In this document: positions 17,267 through 25,769 of the stretch, one piece after another
Layout of the letters: the number at the start of each line of letters is the position of its first letter
Numbering within the stretch: position 1 is the first letter of the stretch
Source: an uncultured Proteiniphilum sp.
GTDB taxonomy: Bacteria > Bacteroidota > Bacteroidia > Bacteroidales > Dysgonomonadaceae
DNA length: 45,588 nt
Assembly (NCBI GenBank): GCA_927407015.1
Contig: CAKMJT010000053.1
Span: 1-45,588, forward strand
Direction: 5' to 3'
Translations under genes and position numbers: made by a program
The notes under the pieces: generated by a model
Told to the model about the DNA's origin: nothing
Databases searched by the model: none
The model's input: only the letters and a program-made list of their open reading frames with translations

Positions 17267-17878
17267 ATGGATAGCCTTGATGATAAAATACTTACAAAAA
17301 TTAAAAAAGCGAAGAGGGGTTCGCTCTTTTTCACCGAGGATTTCCTGAACTTTGGTTCAGCAAAAGCGGTGGCAAAAACCCTGGAGAGATTGACTGTAAA
17401 AGGTGAAATTTCAAGGGTAGCTCGTGGCATTTATGCTCGCCCGGCTCACGATCCTTTGTTAGGTGAATTAAAACCAAGTACCGAAGCGATTGCCAATGCT
17501 ATTCGCAAACGGGACAAAGCCCGCATTATGCCTACCGGTGTATTGGCAATGAATGCATTGGGGCTTTCCTCTCAGGTACCCATGAATGTGGTTTACCTTA
17601 CCGATGGTGCTGCTCGTAAAATTGACTTGGGTAAACGCAAAATTCTTTTCAAAAAATCATCACCTAAAAATCTTTCAGCCATTGGTAAAATTAGTGGGCT
17701 GGTTATTCAGGCATTAAAAGAAATTGGAAAAGGCAATGTTACCGAAAACGAAATACAGCTGATACTTAAGCAACTGGAAAAAGAAGTGCCTTACAGGTTA
17801 GAGCACGATATACGTTTGGCTCCCGAATGGATAAGAATAATCATGCGCAAAGCATTAAAACCGAAAACGGATGAATAA
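17267..17878 (+). CDS. abiEi: AbiEi-like antitoxin/transcriptional regulator (203 aa)
   Basis: An N-terminal winged helix-turn-helix is seen at about residues 8-60 (LFFTEDFLNFGSAKAVAKTLERL, then ISRVARGIYARP), as in type IV AbiEi antitoxins and the related DUF6088 group. A second domain follows (about 75-200) with MPTGVLAMNALGLS and YLTDGAARKIDLG. AbiEi represses the operon and counteracts AbiEii. The stop overlaps the start of the next gene by 8 bases. The pair sits between pglX and pglZ with its own promoter, so it can be expressed separately from BREX. Confidence 0.85.
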   Translation: MDSLDDKILTKIKKAKRGSLFFTEDFLNFGSAKAVAKTLERLTVKGEISRVARGIYARPAHDPLLGELKPSTEAIANAIRKRDKARIMPTGVLAMNALGLSSQVPMNVVYLTDGAARKIDLGKRKILFKKSSPKNLSAIGKISGLVIQALKEIGKGNVTENEIQLILKQLEKEVPYRLEHDIRLAPEWIRIIMRKALKPKTDE

Positions 17879-18908
17879 GTGGCTCGCTATTGCTGATGAA
17901 ACGAAAAGGAATGCATACATTCAAATTGCTGAAAAATCAGGTATGTCTGCATTTGCCGTTGAGAAAGACTGGTGGGTGGTACAAACCTTATCGGTCATAT
18001 TCGGGATGGAAGTTGGGAAACACCTTATTTTCAAGGGTGGAACGTCGCTGAGCAAGGCATGGAAATTGATCGAGCGATTTTCAGAGGACATTGATCTGGC
18101 CATTGACAGGGATTTCTTTGGGTATGATGATGAGTTGACAAAGAAAGAAAGAGGGAGATTGCGTAGAGCATCCGGCATCTATGTGGATACTGTTTTCTTC
18201 AATGAGTTGAAGTCTGGATTTGAAACCAATGGCTTCAACGACTTGAGAATGGAACTGGTACAAGAGATAGAAAGCGATAAAGACCGTACCATTCATATTT
18301 TCTATCCCAATGTAATCCCTTCGCCAGGATACGTGCAACCGAAGATACAACTGGAAATCGGATGTCGTTCGTTGCGTGAACCGTTTACCATGCAGCCTAT
18401 CGCTTCATTGGTCGATGAAAACTATCCCGATAGTGAATTTGCCAGGGAAGCGGTCAATGTGCCAACTGTTAATCCTGAACGGACTTTTTTAGAGAAAATA
18501 TTTCTGCTGCATGAAGAATTTCAACGTCCCGCCGAAAAAATGAGAGTGGATAGGCTTAGTCGTCATCTATACGATGTATACAAACTCTCGGGGAAAGATT
18601 TTGCGGAAAAAGCATTAAGCAACAAGGAATTGTACCAGACAATTGTTGATCACCGTTATAAGTTTAATCGCATTGGGCATATAAATTATAATCTGCACCA
18701 GCCCCAGACCATTAATATGTTGCCGCCACCACAGGTGATGGAAGCATGGAAAGCAGATTATGCAACCATGGTGGAACAAATGATTTATGAGACAAATCCC
18801 CCGACATTCAACGAGCTAATAAGCGGACTAACAAGATTGAAAGAAAAAATAAATTCAATGAAATGGAAATTTGAAATTGAATTTCCAAATCCAATAATTC
18901 CTGATTAG
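17871..18908 (+). CDS. abiEii: AbiEii-like nucleotidyltransferase toxin (345 aa)
   Basis: The DNA polymerase beta-like nucleotidyltransferase signature is clear: IFKGGTSLSKAW at about residues 53-64 and RFSEDIDLAID at about 68-78, giving the GGTS motif and the DxD metal ligands. In characterised AbiEii/MenT enzymes this domain adds nucleotides to tRNA 3' ends and blocks growth. The C-terminal half is helical with a conserved ERTFLEKIFLLHEE segment near 203-216. Length fits the larger AbiEii-type proteins (about 300-350 aa). It overlaps abiEi by 8 bases and is followed by pglZ after 35 bases. Confidence 0.88.
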   Translation: MNKWLAIADETKRNAYIQIAEKSGMSAFAVEKDWWVVQTLSVIFGMEVGKHLIFKGGTSLSKAWKLIERFSEDIDLAIDRDFFGYDDELTKKERGRLRRASGIYVDTVFFNELKSGFETNGFNDLRMELVQEIESDKDRTIHIFYPNVIPSPGYVQPKIQLEIGCRSLREPFTMQPIASLVDENYPDSEFAREAVNVPTVNPERTFLEKIFLLHEEFQRPAEKMRVDRLSRHLYDVYKLSGKDFAEKALSNKELYQTIVDHRYKFNRIGHINYNLHQPQTINMLPPPQVMEAWKADYATMVEQMIYETNPPTFNELISGLTRLKEKINSMKWKFEIEFPNPIIPD

Positions 18909-18943
18909 AATTGACATTGATTCAAATCTTCAAAGCGTATTCC

Positions 18944-21466
18944 ATGTTACAAGATAAAATTATCAGTTATTTCCAACGCAACCCGAAATTGAAAGTCCTT
19001 TTCTTCTTTGATCCTGACGGTACGAACCTGTCTGAGGTGAAGGAGTTGATGCTCGATGATGTTCGGGTGAAGTATTTTCAGCACGATTGGTTCAATGCCA
19101 AACTGGAACTGAATGCCTTGCAGGACAATGAAAAAGTGTTTTTTTACCTGCTCATGGCCTCGCCCCAAAGTCAAACGGATTTCGAAAACTTTCCTCTGTT
19201 GGGTTTGCTTAAAGCCAACAAGGAACTGAAGATGGATGATGTGGCTGGTTTTATGGAGGAGTATCACTTGCAGCCTCATCAGTTGGGTTTGGTAAGACGA
19301 TACATGGAAGAATTGAAATTACACAAGACTCAAAACGTATTGAAACCCTTTCTCAATGCTGCTGGCTTCGACGAAAGGAATGTGCAACAGGGTCTGTTTT
19401 GTTCTTTCCTCGACTTTGGCAAAATGGAAGACTGGGACACCATTTTTGTCCGGTTACTCTCTTACACTCTCCCCAACAAGGAGAGTGAGTTGAAACGCTT
19501 TTTGAAGAAAACATCTGATCTCGGTTTGTTGGATGTGCTGAACAATAAGGTTCGTCAACATTTCGATTGTACCCTCTCGTCTGCTGATTCTTCCGAAATA
19601 ATTGATCTGGTTAAAAGACTCAAATACAACTCCATTGTTCAGGGTCTGGTTACTAAAGAGGCTGATCCTTACAAGGCTTTGAAAGTGAACAACGCCGACT
19701 GTCTGGAAGCAATGAACCGCCTACGCGAGATGGGTTTTAATCACCCTACCATGGGCACTCCTTTTGCAGGGGCATGGGAACTGAATGGATCGGCCATACT
19801 TGAGTCTAAACTGATCGATTTATATGGATTGGACGCCGAATATATCTATCAAACCGATGCTCTGAAATGGGAGATGATCAAAAGAGTGCTCTTTCAGCCA
19901 CCGGGTAACTGGTCGGAAGCCGAAAAAAAACTGGAACAAATCTCTGTTCAGACTCAGGATGAGGGTGTGTTGAAAAATACACTGTCATTCTTACGCTATT
20001 CTATTGGGGTGCTAAGTAAAATAAACAAGGTCTCAAGCTTTATCCTGGATAGACCCGAGGATTATCTGAAACGGTATACCGAAGAATTTTTTCTGATTGA
20101 TTATTATTACCGCAAGGGTGTGTTGTTCTTACGCAATTTGGAAATGGGAGAAACGCCCATTGAAGGAGAATTGGAAAAATTAAAACAGAAAATCGAAAAT
20201 CAATATGCTCGATTTACCTATACGCTCAATCATGAGTGGCTTGCCTGTTTGAGTGCTGTAGGCTACGACTATAAAAAAATTCAGGCTCAGAAACAATATG
20301 ATTTTTTTCAAAACTATGTTTCTCCGCTCAAACAAAAAGTCGCTGTCATCATCAGCGATGCGCTGCGTTACGAAGTGGCGCATGAACTGGTCAATGAACT
20401 GCATAAGGACGATAAGAATGTTTCTGAATTATCTTTTCAATTGGCTTCAATCCCATCCGAAACCTCTTTCGGCATGGCAAACCTTTTACCGGGTAAAAGT
20501 TATGTGTATGATGGGGAAATAACTATTGATGGGGAAAAAACAATGAGCTCCAACCGGGATAAAATTCTCAAGAAGCATTCCCCAACCTATCAGGCGGTTA
20601 GTTTTGAAAATATCCTTAACGGAACAAAATCATCGAACAGGGAATTGTTTAAAGCCGAAGTGGTCTATATCTATCATGATACAATCGACAAGGAAGGTCA
20701 CAGCGGTAACGAACGGAAAACATTCAACGCCTCACAGGAAGCAATTGCCGAACTTACCAGGATGGTGAAAAATATTCAGGGCGGATTCAATGTGAATAAG
20801 GTCATTGTCACTTCCGACCATGGTTTTATTTACAATGACACCGATATGGATGAAGCGGACAAGAACCAAATGGGGGATTGCACGATGACCGAAGCAAGTG
20901 CCAGGCATTACATCACCAACGAAGATCCTGATATATCAATAGGTCATAAAATTTCATTGTTCAAAACGACGAAGTATCAGGAGGCATTTCAGGTGATTAT
21001 TCCCGATTCGGTGAACCGTTTCAAAAAGCCCGGATCACGCTATCGCTTCACACACGGGGGAGGAAGCTTACAGGAATTAGTTGTGCCGGTGATTGTCAGC
21101 TCTCGCAAAGAGGAAAAAATTCAACGGAAAGTGAACACGATGTTGTTGAGCCGTAATTTATCCGTGGTCTCAAACAATCTCAAAATTCAATTGGTACAGG
21201 AGAATCCGTTGTCGGCGAAGGAAAAAGAAAGAACGGTTGTGATCGCTATTTACAGCAACGATGAGGTGGTTTCCAACAAAGTTCAATTGCTGCTCAATTC
21301 TACCAATGAGCTGCCCTCTGAGCGTATTTTTACCGTTTCTTTGTCTCTCAATACCAAAGTGGCTGAAACTTTGCTCAAATTGAAAATATACGATAAAGAT
21401 GATCTGCTCAATCCGTTGATGGAGGAAATTGTAAAAAATAATACCTTAATTGAAAGGGATTTCTGA
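18944..21466 (+). CDS. pglZ: BREX alkaline-phosphatase superfamily protein PglZ (840 aa)
   Basis: The C-terminal half holds the PglZ domain of the alkaline phosphatase superfamily: VIISDALRYEVAHEL near residue 468, YIYHDTIDKEGH near 575 and VTSDHGFIYND near 622, which give the predicted metal ligands (Asp, His, Asp-His). The N-terminal half (about 1-400) is helical, as usual for type 1 PglZ. Length fits (about 830-870 aa). PglZ is a required BREX component thought to act as a nuclease or phosphodiesterase. The frame is open from a TTG at 18911, but the ATG at 18944 (MLQDKII) is the likelier start. brxL begins one base after the stop. Confidence 0.93.
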   Translation: MLQDKIISYFQRNPKLKVLFFFDPDGTNLSEVKELMLDDVRVKYFQHDWFNAKLELNALQDNEKVFFYLLMASPQSQTDFENFPLLGLLKANKELKMDDVAGFMEEYHLQPHQLGLVRRYMEELKLHKTQNVLKPFLNAAGFDERNVQQGLFCSFLDFGKMEDWDTIFVRLLSYTLPNKESELKRFLKKTSDLGLLDVLNNKVRQHFDCTLSSADSSEIIDLVKRLKYNSIVQGLVTKEADPYKALKVNNADCLEAMNRLREMGFNHPTMGTPFAGAWELNGSAILESKLIDLYGLDAEYIYQTDALKWEMIKRVLFQPPGNWSEAEKKLEQISVQTQDEGVLKNTLSFLRYSIGVLSKINKVSSFILDRPEDYLKRYTEEFFLIDYYYRKGVLFLRNLEMGETPIEGELEKLKQKIENQYARFTYTLNHEWLACLSAVGYDYKKIQAQKQYDFFQNYVSPLKQKVAVIISDALRYEVAHELVNELHKDDKNVSELSFQLASIPSETSFGMANLLPGKSYVYDGEITIDGEKTMSSNRDKILKKHSPTYQAVSFENILNGTKSSNRELFKAEVVYIYHDTIDKEGHSGNERKTFNASQEAIAELTRMVKNIQGGFNVNKVIVTSDHGFIYNDTDMDEADKNQMGDCTMTEASARHYITNEDPDISIGHKISLFKTTKYQEAFQVIIPDSVNRFKKPGSRYRFTHGGGSLQELVVPVIVSSRKEEKIQRKVNTMLLSRNLSVVSNNLKIQLVQENPLSAKEKERTVVIAIYSNDEVVSNKVQLLLNSTNELPSERIFTVSLSLNTKVAETLLKLKIYDKDDLLNPLMEEIVKNNTLIERDF

Positions 21467-21467
21467 T

Positions 21468-23528
21468 ATGGTACTAAAAGAAAAGATTCTCACTCACTTC
21501 GAGGGAAAAGTGGTGCGTAAAGACTTGGCTACAATCGTTAAAGGCAATTTACCGGTCCCTACTTATGTGATTGAATATTTACTGGCTCAATATTGTGCAT
21601 CGGACGATGAACAACTCATCGCCGATGGCATTGAAAGTGTAAAGGATATTATTCGCAATAATTATGTGCACAGGGCCGATGCCGAGAAAATTAAAGGTCG
21701 TATCAGGCATCACGGCCGTTTCAGGATCATCGACAAGGTGAAAGTACAACTGAACGACAAACTGTTAAACCAGTATGAGGCTGACTTTGAAAATCTGGGT
21801 ATCAAAAATATTCCTATCAGCGATGCTGATGTACAACGAAATCCCAAATTTCTGAGTGGAAACGGCGTGTGGAGTATATTGACTCTGCTCTACGACCATG
21901 CTGACACTGCAAAATTAAGATGGGGGATTGAAGACATAAAACCCATTCAGATTTCAGCGGTCAACATCGATGAGTTCATCGATAATCGCCGGCATTTCAG
22001 TACCGACGAATGGATTGATCTACTGGTTCATTCTATCGGTCTGAAACCCGAAATACTGAACAGAAGGGGCAAGTTTATTCAGTTGTCACGTCTGCTGCCT
22101 CATATCGAGAATAATTACAACTTCATGGAGTTGGGCCCCAAGGGAACGGGTAAAACACACATTTTTCAAGAACTTTCTCCTAACGGGGTGTTGGTTTCGG
22201 GGGGGGATGTGACCTCAGCTCGCCTCTTTGTAAAACATTCCGGGAACAAGGAAATCCTTGGCTTAATCGGCTATTGGGATGTAGTTACCTGGGACGAATA
22301 CGAACACCAGCCGGGTAAGAAAATCGATCCAACAATGATTGAGACCATGCAAAATTATCTGGCCAATAAATCATTCAACAGGGGTGGTGCTACACATGAA
22401 GCTACCGCTTCCATGGCTTTTATTGGCAATACGAAACACACGGTTCCTTACATGCTCAAGAATACGCATCTATTCGAATCAATACCCGATGCATTCATCA
22501 AAGGAGCTTTTCTCGATCGTATTCACTATTACAGCCCGGGGTGGGAGGTACGGGTACTCAAAAAAACATGGTTTAGCGACGGATTTGGTTTTATTTCGGA
22601 CTATTTAGCAGAATTGTTGCACGAGCTGCGTAAACAGGACTTCTCTCCGTTGATGAATCAATATGTAAAATTTGACAACTCTCTTTCCGAACGCGATCAC
22701 AACGCGATTCGTAAAACATTTTCAGGTTTGATGAAACTCATTTATCCCGATAAGAATATCACAAAGGAAGAAGCGTTGGAGTTAATCGATTTTGCAGTGG
22801 AAGGGCGTAAACGGGTAAAAGATCAACTTTATATTATTGACGAGACATTCCGGGCAGAACCTGCACTTTTCAGTTATACTGTCATTCCCGATGGGGAGGT
22901 TGTGTCCGTTGAAACGCTTGAACGTTTAGCCAGTCAGGGGTTATTTCAACCTCTTAAACCTGAATCTGAAGATGATGCTGATACTGATGTAGAAGATAAA
23001 AATGCTGTTAATGAACAGGAAGTAAAAACAAAGCGGCCAAGAATTCAACCCTCACCTCAGGTTAAAAATATTACGGTTCGCGAAAATCAATCTGGTATCT
23101 CATACCAGATGTTATTTGGCGATTATGTCAAAGGTGCTACTCAAATAACCATTGAAGATGCATACATCCGATTTCCTTATCAAATCAAGAATCTGATTGA
23201 ATTTTTAAGTTTGATCGCGCAGCAGAAAGAAATTGATGCCGATGTTAAAGTGAATCTTGTGACATGGAACACCGATGAGTATATTCCGGATTCAATAGAT
23301 GCTTTCGATGAAATAAAGGAATCGGTTGCCGAGATTGGTATTGACTTCAACTACGAATTCAAGAATATCCACGACCGTAAAATCTCCACCGATACTGGCT
23401 GGGATATTATGCTGGGTAGAGGGTTGGATATTTTCGAGCCTCGCAAAGGCTACTCGATTGAGGAGTTCTTGCAGGAACACCGTAAGTGCAAAGCTTTTTC
23501 AATTACCTATGTCAAAAATAACAGTTAA
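21468..23528 (+). CDS. brxL: BrxL-type AAA+ ATPase with C-terminal MIT_C-like domain (686 aa)
   Basis: Residues about 1-460 match the BrxL ATPase: an N-terminal helical domain, P-loop MELGPKGTGKTH near 218-229, then WDVVTWDEYEH and IETMQNYLANKSF segments. I see no Lon protease active-site serine motif (GPSAG-like) or Lys partner after it. Instead, an acidic linker (about 500-530) leads to a domain with SYQMLFGDYVKGA, ITIEDAYIRFPYQIKNL, IHDRKI (near 634) and GWDIMLGRGLDIF (near 643). That series reads like the MIT_C domain (phospholipase-D-like fold), as in eukaryotic MITD1. So it probably keeps the BrxL motor but has a different effector or binding end. The ATG at 21468 follows the pglZ stop by one base. 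Confidence 0.85.
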   Translation: MVLKEKILTHFEGKVVRKDLATIVKGNLPVPTYVIEYLLAQYCASDDEQLIADGIESVKDIIRNNYVHRADAEKIKGRIRHHGRFRIIDKVKVQLNDKLLNQYEADFENLGIKNIPISDADVQRNPKFLSGNGVWSILTLLYDHADTAKLRWGIEDIKPIQISAVNIDEFIDNRRHFSTDEWIDLLVHSIGLKPEILNRRGKFIQLSRLLPHIENNYNFMELGPKGTGKTHIFQELSPNGVLVSGGDVTSARLFVKHSGNKEILGLIGYWDVVTWDEYEHQPGKKIDPTMIETMQNYLANKSFNRGGATHEATASMAFIGNTKHTVPYMLKNTHLFESIPDAFIKGAFLDRIHYYSPGWEVRVLKKTWFSDGFGFISDYLAELLHELRKQDFSPLMNQYVKFDNSLSERDHNAIRKTFSGLMKLIYPDKNITKEEALELIDFAVEGRKRVKDQLYIIDETFRAEPALFSYTVIPDGEVVSVETLERLASQGLFQPLKPESEDDADTDVEDKNAVNEQEVKTKRPRIQPSPQVKNITVRENQSGISYQMLFGDYVKGATQITIEDAYIRFPYQIKNLIEFLSLIAQQKEIDADVKVNLVTWNTDEYIPDSIDAFDEIKESVAEIGIDFNYEFKNIHDRKISTDTGWDIMLGRGLDIFEPRKGYSIEEFLQEHRKCKAFSITYVKNNS

Positions 23529-23595
23529 ATATTTTCATCATCGATAATCTGCTTATCTGGCTGATCGCCTTGTTTTGGCTGATCCGGATAAATCC
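23525..23595 (-). repeat. Relic of a small acidic-tailed protein gene, copy 1
   Basis: On the minus strand this encodes GIYPDQPKQGDQPDKQIIDD plus a few residues and a stop. It closely matches the tail of the 46-aa protein at 25607-25747 (GIDPDQPNQDDQQDKQIIDD). The DNA at 23536-23595 and 25624-25683 is about 80% identical in direct orientation. No start codon precedes the frame, so it is a fragment. It abuts the brxL stop codon exactly. Confidence 0.75.
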
Positions 23596-23949
23596 CTATC
23601 GCAGCGGTTAACCCCAATTGAAAATCTGGGATTCTCTTATTGCAATTAGCCTATTTGTTTGTTCCGGAAAATAATGAATAGCAAAGTTCTTTTTAAAAAC
23701 ACCTGTTTTTACGGGTACACCTGTTTTAGGCTACATTGTAAACTTCTGTCGCCAGACTCATGTCAAGAGGCCATCTCTTTGTTTATTATGAGACGGCCTC
23801 CCGGACTACAAGATTTTATACCTCATAACCAATTACTACCGGGCCAATTTTGAAGTCCTGTATCCGGCTTCTGCCGGCATCTTTCTTTCTAAATTTGGTT
23901 CATTTTGGTAATTTCCAGTGCCCTATGCAATTTGTCGGGAAACCATTAC
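23596..23949. other. Intergenic region after BREX with a hairpin and a short direct repeat
   Basis: No gene is supported. ACACCTGTTTT occurs twice (23699-23709, 23717-23727). GAGGCCATCTC (23767-23777) and GAGACGGCCTC (23790-23800) form a stem with one mismatch between the convergent brxL and lipoprotein genes, which fits a transcription stop, but there is no T run. Confidence 0.5.
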
Positions 23950-24798
23950 TCATCGGACATCTTGGTAAGGTATTGAGCTACTTTTATCTTCTTTCAAATC
24001 GTTCAGCACCTTTGCTATTTGTGTTTCTGGTTTTATTGAAATGCCAGTACGTTCGTTTTTTTGTATTTTTTCGTTAGAAAGAATAGGATCAATATTTAGA
24101 AGCCTTGTTGCATTGGCTGTTGATGATGCTTCTCCGTTATATTCTGTATACGCGACATACACATAACTATTATCTTCAGAAGCCGAAACCAATACAATCA
24201 TATCTTTTTCCGGTGAAATCAATCCTGCACTCAATGCACCAGTTTGTGCCACGGGGATATATCTTTCTAACAAGAAATCAGCTATTACACTCGTGATATT
24301 AGACAAAGTCTCAAATAGGAACATCGACATTTTCAACTTGCTGTTTTCAAAAGAGTATCCATAAATTACATTCGAATTGTCAATTCTTTTCTGAACGGCA
24401 AAACCATTCTCCAGATTAATAAACTGTTCACCGGACCCTACTTTCGCTTTTACAGTTGCGTAATCTTCACCAAAACCTAAATATGGTTCAGGTAAATAAT
24501 TGATTATTGTTTTAACTTCAACATTAGCCGTTGCAGTTTCATTCAATGAAGTAACTAAAATTGATGTTTTACCCCTGACATTTCCCTCTACTACTCCGTC
24601 GTCCGAAACTGAAGCAATTAGCGGATTTTGAGATTTAAAAGTCAATTCTCCGGGGTTGTGCTCAACGATCAACTCTTCTGTATTTTCACGGAACAATACC
24701 AGTTCGTTGTTTTTAATACTTAACGGAGGCTTACTATCTTCCTTTGAACAACTAAGAATGAAAAGTAACACAATTAATAATAAATAAATCTTTTTCAT
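23950..24798 (-). CDS. Secreted lipoprotein with Ig-like (BIG2-type) N-terminal region (282 aa)
   Basis: The signal peptide MKKIYLLLIVLLFILSC ends in a lipobox (ILSC at about 14-17), so the protein is exported and lipidated. Residues about 25-95 have the beta pattern of bacterial Ig-like domains (NPLIASVSDDGVVEGNVRGKTSI). The rest (about 100-282) has no motif I can name; it mentions repeated aromatic strands such as DNSYVYVAYTEYNGEA. The function is unknown; a surface-binding role is plausible. It has its own TATCTTTG promoter element and is not part of the BREX operon, which ends convergently. Confidence 0.8.
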   Translation of the reverse strand: MKKIYLLLIVLLFILSCSKEDSKPPLSIKNNELVLFRENTEELIVEHNPGELTFKSQNPLIASVSDDGVVEGNVRGKTSILVTSLNETATANVEVKTIINYLPEPYLGFGEDYATVKAKVGSGEQFINLENGFAVQKRIDNSNVIYGYSFENSKLKMSMFLFETLSNITSVIADFLLERYIPVAQTGALSAGLISPEKDMIVLVSASEDNSYVYVAYTEYNGEASSTANATRLLNIDPILSNEKIQKNERTGISIKPETQIAKVLNDLKEDKSSSIPYQDVR

Positions 24799-24833
24799 TT
24801 TGACTTTTTTTAGTGATATCTATGAGTAAACAT

Positions 24834-24841
24834 CAAAGATA
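24834..24841 (-). promoter_or_regulatory. -7 promoter element of the lipoprotein gene
   Basis: The minus strand reads TATCTTTG, a full TAnnTTTG match, about 36 bases upstream of the ATG. A TTTG lies further upstream at about 24-base spacing. An imperfect operator-like repeat, TTGACA/TGTCAA (24852-24868), sits between them. Confidence 0.5.
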
Positions 24842-24869
24842 TTTTACAATATTGACAGGTTTTGTCAAA

Positions 24870-25361
24870 ATGAAAAAAATATAAATACTTTACAGGCTTG
24901 ATGGATCAATCGCGTAGATTTAATGCTAAATAATGCCATAAAATTAGAATTAGCAAAATCTTATTTTAAAGAAATTGATGAATATTGACAACTTGTGTCA
25001 TCCGTCTAATTAATTTTCTCTGCACACGGAGACAATCTACTCCTCTGTAAAATTCTCTGTAATGTGGAGACAATTCCTAAGATCCTTGTCAGACCATCCG
25101 GAGCAAATAGTTTGTATACGGTTATCAGATAGCCTGATGATGATTTGTTGTTTTATAAAATGTCCAGTTTATCTACATATAAACTGGACATATTTATGTC
25201 GTTTCCCCTCATCATGAAGTCTGTAAATAGCAGAATTCAATATACATACAATCGATTTGTTTAGTAAGAATAGGTTTTCACCTATACCGACTTTACTGTG
25301 GAGGTGATTCAAAAAAAGCGGTCATTAAATCTTCAACCATAGACAGCTGTATTTATTGACC
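24870..25361. other. Gene-free region with a 12-bp perfect hairpin and operator-like palindrome
   Basis: No gene is supported. TGACAACTTGTGTCA lies at 24986-25000 and is, read on the other strand, nearly the same as the site upstream of brxA. TGTCCAGTTTAT (25161-25172) and ATAAACTGGACA (25179-25190) are exact inverted copies around a 6-base loop. TTCTCTG followed by GGAGACAAT recurs twice near 25015-25075. Confidence 0.6.
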
Positions 25362-25550
25362 TTACGGCTGGCTCTGCTGATTGTCCTGGTTGAGGATCAA
25401 CTTCATTTCTTTTTCCACGGTCGGATAACCTCTCTTTTGCCTCATTTCATTTTCGGCTTTCAGATTTCTCTGCTCATCTTCATCTCCATTTTGTGCTGCT
25501 TTCATGGTGTTTAGCCACATGATTGCGCTGAATTTGTCCATTGAATACAT
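25362..25550 (-). CDS. Small charged hypothetical protein (62 aa)
   Basis: No recognisable family. It is hydrophilic, with a central KAENEMRQKRGYPTVEKEM segment that probably forms a helix. It is the last gene of the minus-strand group that starts at 28069. The MDKF Met three codons inside is an alternative start and resembles the MDKR start of the next small gene. Its place in the cluster, not its sequence, is the reason to call it. Confidence 0.45.
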   Translation of the reverse strand: MYSMDKFSAIMWLNTMKAAQNGDEDEQRNLKAENEMRQKRGYPTVEKEMKLILNQDNQQSQP

Positions 25551-25606
25551 CTTTGTTATTATTAAGGTGTTTTTTTATCTGTATTAATGGATTCGAACTA
25601 TTTGAG

Positions 25607-25747
25607 TCACATTTTCTTTTCCTCATCATCGATAATCTGCTTATCTTGCTGATCGTCTTGGTTAGGTTGATCAGGGTCGATTCCTTTAGCTTTTGCCATA
25701 GCCCTGAGCATTAAATCCATTTTTGTTAAAGTGTTCCGTTTGTCCAT
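25607..25747 (-). CDS. Small acidic-tailed hypothetical protein (46 aa)
   Basis: This short frame begins MDKRNTLTKMDLMLRAMAKA and ends in a very acidic, Gln/Asp-rich tail (DDQQDKQIIDDEEKKM). It lies 22 bases downstream of the PLD-like gene in the same direction. The existence of a related fragment at 23525-23595 with mostly conservative changes supports it being a real gene. No family is recognised. Confidence 0.55.
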   Translation of the reverse strand: MDKRNTLTKMDLMLRAMAKAKGIDPDQPNQDDQQDKQIIDDEEKKM

Positions 25748-25769
25748 TTTTCATATATTATTAATTGTT

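Noticed and set aside
23068..23528. Lon protease domain expected at the end of BrxL
   Set aside because: I looked for a GxSAG-type serine and a Lys partner and found none; the segment fits MIT_C instead.
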